64,000 bases of DNA from assembly GCF_004124235.1 (NCBI RefSeq), contig NZ_CP032487.1:1364001-1428000 (forward strand), in the 5' to 3' direction. This stretch comes from Yersinia hibernica (lineage in GTDB: Bacteria; Pseudomonadota; Gammaproteobacteria; Enterobacterales; Enterobacteriaceae). Below the pieces are notes generated by a model, which searched no databases, had not been told where the DNA came from, and saw only the letters and a program-made list of their open reading frames with translations. The stretch's first letter is position 1. The number at the start of each line of letters is the position of its first letter. Below, one piece after another: positions 62,471 through 64,000 of this stretch. Made by a program: the position numbers and the translations under genes.

Positions 62471-63094
62471 TTAGAAAGTGTAACGTAAACCTACTTGCAT
62501 CGCTTGATCACTGACTTTCCAGTTATGGTAGGTGTAACCCACTTCAGCCGCGAGGCTGGGTGTTAATGCATAATCTGTCATGATGCGTGCTTCATGGAAG
62601 GCGCGGCCATCATAATTTGCTAAGCGGTAAGCAACGTCCAGACCAATATCTTGGGATACTTTGCTTTTGATACCGATTTCACCAGTAGCGCTATTGTAAG
62701 TATTGGTTTTTTTACCGTCTTTGCTGGCATCAAACACCATGGCATGGCGGCTGCCACCGACTAAGGTGTAAAAATCAATATTGGGTGAAAATGCAAAATG
62801 GTAGCCCAATCCAAGAACGGCTTCAGCAAGGCCTCGGTCACTATTGGCGATACTGTTGATACGGCCATCAATAAACAAATCGTTATCAAAACCATAGCCA
62901 CCATTAAGGTAGATACCGCCCATATCGCGGTGACCAATATGGCTGTACTGGCCTTGATTAAATTGCTTATCAAAGCGGTCATTACTGCTGATTGAGCCGT
63001 ATTGCAGGCCACCGGCGATATAGGTGTAATCAGCTGCGATAGCGGCAGTACAGGTTCCCATCAGGGCGAGAGAAAGCAGTGTTTTTTTCAACAT
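62471..63094 (-). CDS. Outer-membrane beta-barrel protein, PhoP-box promoter
   Basis: 207 residues with a clear signal peptide MLKKTLLSLALMGTCTAAIA, then alternating barrel strands (DYTYIAGGLQYGSI, MGGIYLNGGYGFDNDLFIDG, AEVGYTYHNW) and a C-terminal phenylalanine in QVGLRYTF, the usual sorting signal. Size and pattern suggest an eight-strand barrel of the OmpX/OmpA-like superfamily, though it is not a close match to Ail or OmpX. It sits directly before phoP, where E. coli has no gene, with a PhoP box upstream. Function unknown. Confidence 0.85.
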   Translation of the reverse strand: MLKKTLLSLALMGTCTAAIAADYTYIAGGLQYGSISSNDRFDKQFNQGQYSHIGHRDMGGIYLNGGYGFDNDLFIDGRINSIANSDRGLAEAVLGLGYHFAFSPNIDFYTLVGGSRHAMVFDASKDGKKTNTYNSATGEIGIKSKVSQDIGLDVAYRLANYDGRAFHEARIMTDYALTPSLAAEVGYTYHNWKVSDQAMQVGLRYTF

Positions 63095-63143
63095 AATGAT
63101 AATAGCTCCAGTGAGTGTAACGTCCTTTTTGATATCACTCGTA

Positions 63144-63177
63144 TTATCAATGACAGCGGCTAAACCGGGGCTAAACA
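63144..63177 (-). promoter_or_regulatory. PhoP box and promoter of the outer-membrane gene
   Basis: Minus strand: TGTTTA-GCCCC-GGTTTA (63177 to 63161), a complete direct repeat (T/G)GTTTA with five-base spacing, then 11 bases and a -10 GATAAT (63149-63144). This is the spacing of directly PhoP-activated promoters in enterobacteria. Confidence 0.85.
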
Positions 63178-63249
63178 GGGCAGTACGCAGGGGGAATCAG
63201 CAATTATACAGGCGGCATTGTTTTGCCACCTGTATTTAAGGCTAATATA

Positions 63250-64000
<751 letters not shown>

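Overview
The window is chromosomal DNA of an enterobacterium of the genus Yersinia (inferred from protein resemblance to Yersinia and E. coli families and from gene order; the species cannot be fixed by eye). Most of it follows the E. coli K-12 order of minutes 23-25: opgC<>opgGH-yceK, mdtG, lpxL, trhO(yceA), yceO, solA, bssS, dinI, pyrC, rne<>rluC, yceF, yceD-rpmF-plsX-fabH-fabD-fabG-acpP-fabF-pabC-mltG-tmk-holB-ycfH, ptsG, hinT-ycfL-lpoB-thiK-nagZ-ycfP, ndh, ycfJ, mfd, lolCDE, nagK, cobB, pepT, roxA, phoQ-phoP, purB. No rRNA, tRNA, CRISPR, prophage or complete insertion sequence was seen.

Region 1-6.5 kb makes osmoregulated periplasmic glucan (OpgC, OpgG, OpgH) and holds the YceK lipoprotein. 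6.5-16.8 kb is the most patchy part: an AT-rich unknown gene whose natural start codon appears to read ACG, a POT peptide transporter, a doxX gene bracketed by two copies of a short interspersed repeat and placed between mdtG and lpxL, a decayed ttrRS (tetrathionate two-component) remnant, a 51-residue membrane protein, and an AT-rich LuxR/RcsA-like regulator with a degenerate receiver. 17-26.5 kb carries solA, bssS, LexA-controlled dinI, pyrC, a small monooxygenase, RNase E and rluC.

26.6-37.3 kb is the ribosomal protein L32 / fatty acid synthesis cluster continuing into folate (pabC), murein (mltG), nucleotide and DNA replication (tmk, holB) genes. 37.4-42 kb holds ptsG with a complete regulatory leader (CRP-like, Mlc-like and SgrS-target-like sequences), next to sgrR, which lies elsewhere in E. 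coli, and a divergent shikimate dehydrogenase-like gene. 42-48.5 kb contains hinT, envelope lipoproteins, thiamine salvage, murein recycling and ndh with adjoining FNR and PdhR operators. 48.7-60.2 kb holds mfd, the lipoprotein exporter lolCDE, nagK, cobB, pepT and roxA. The right end is phoQ-phoP preceded by an outer-membrane beta-barrel gene whose promoter has a textbook PhoP box, then purB, cut by the window edge.

I did not find a clearly new multi-gene system. The strongest leads are the PhoP-box barrel gene reading toward phoPQ, sgrR beside ptsG without a visible SgrS, the repeat-bracketed doxX, the pseudo-receiver regulator and the probable ACG-start gene.
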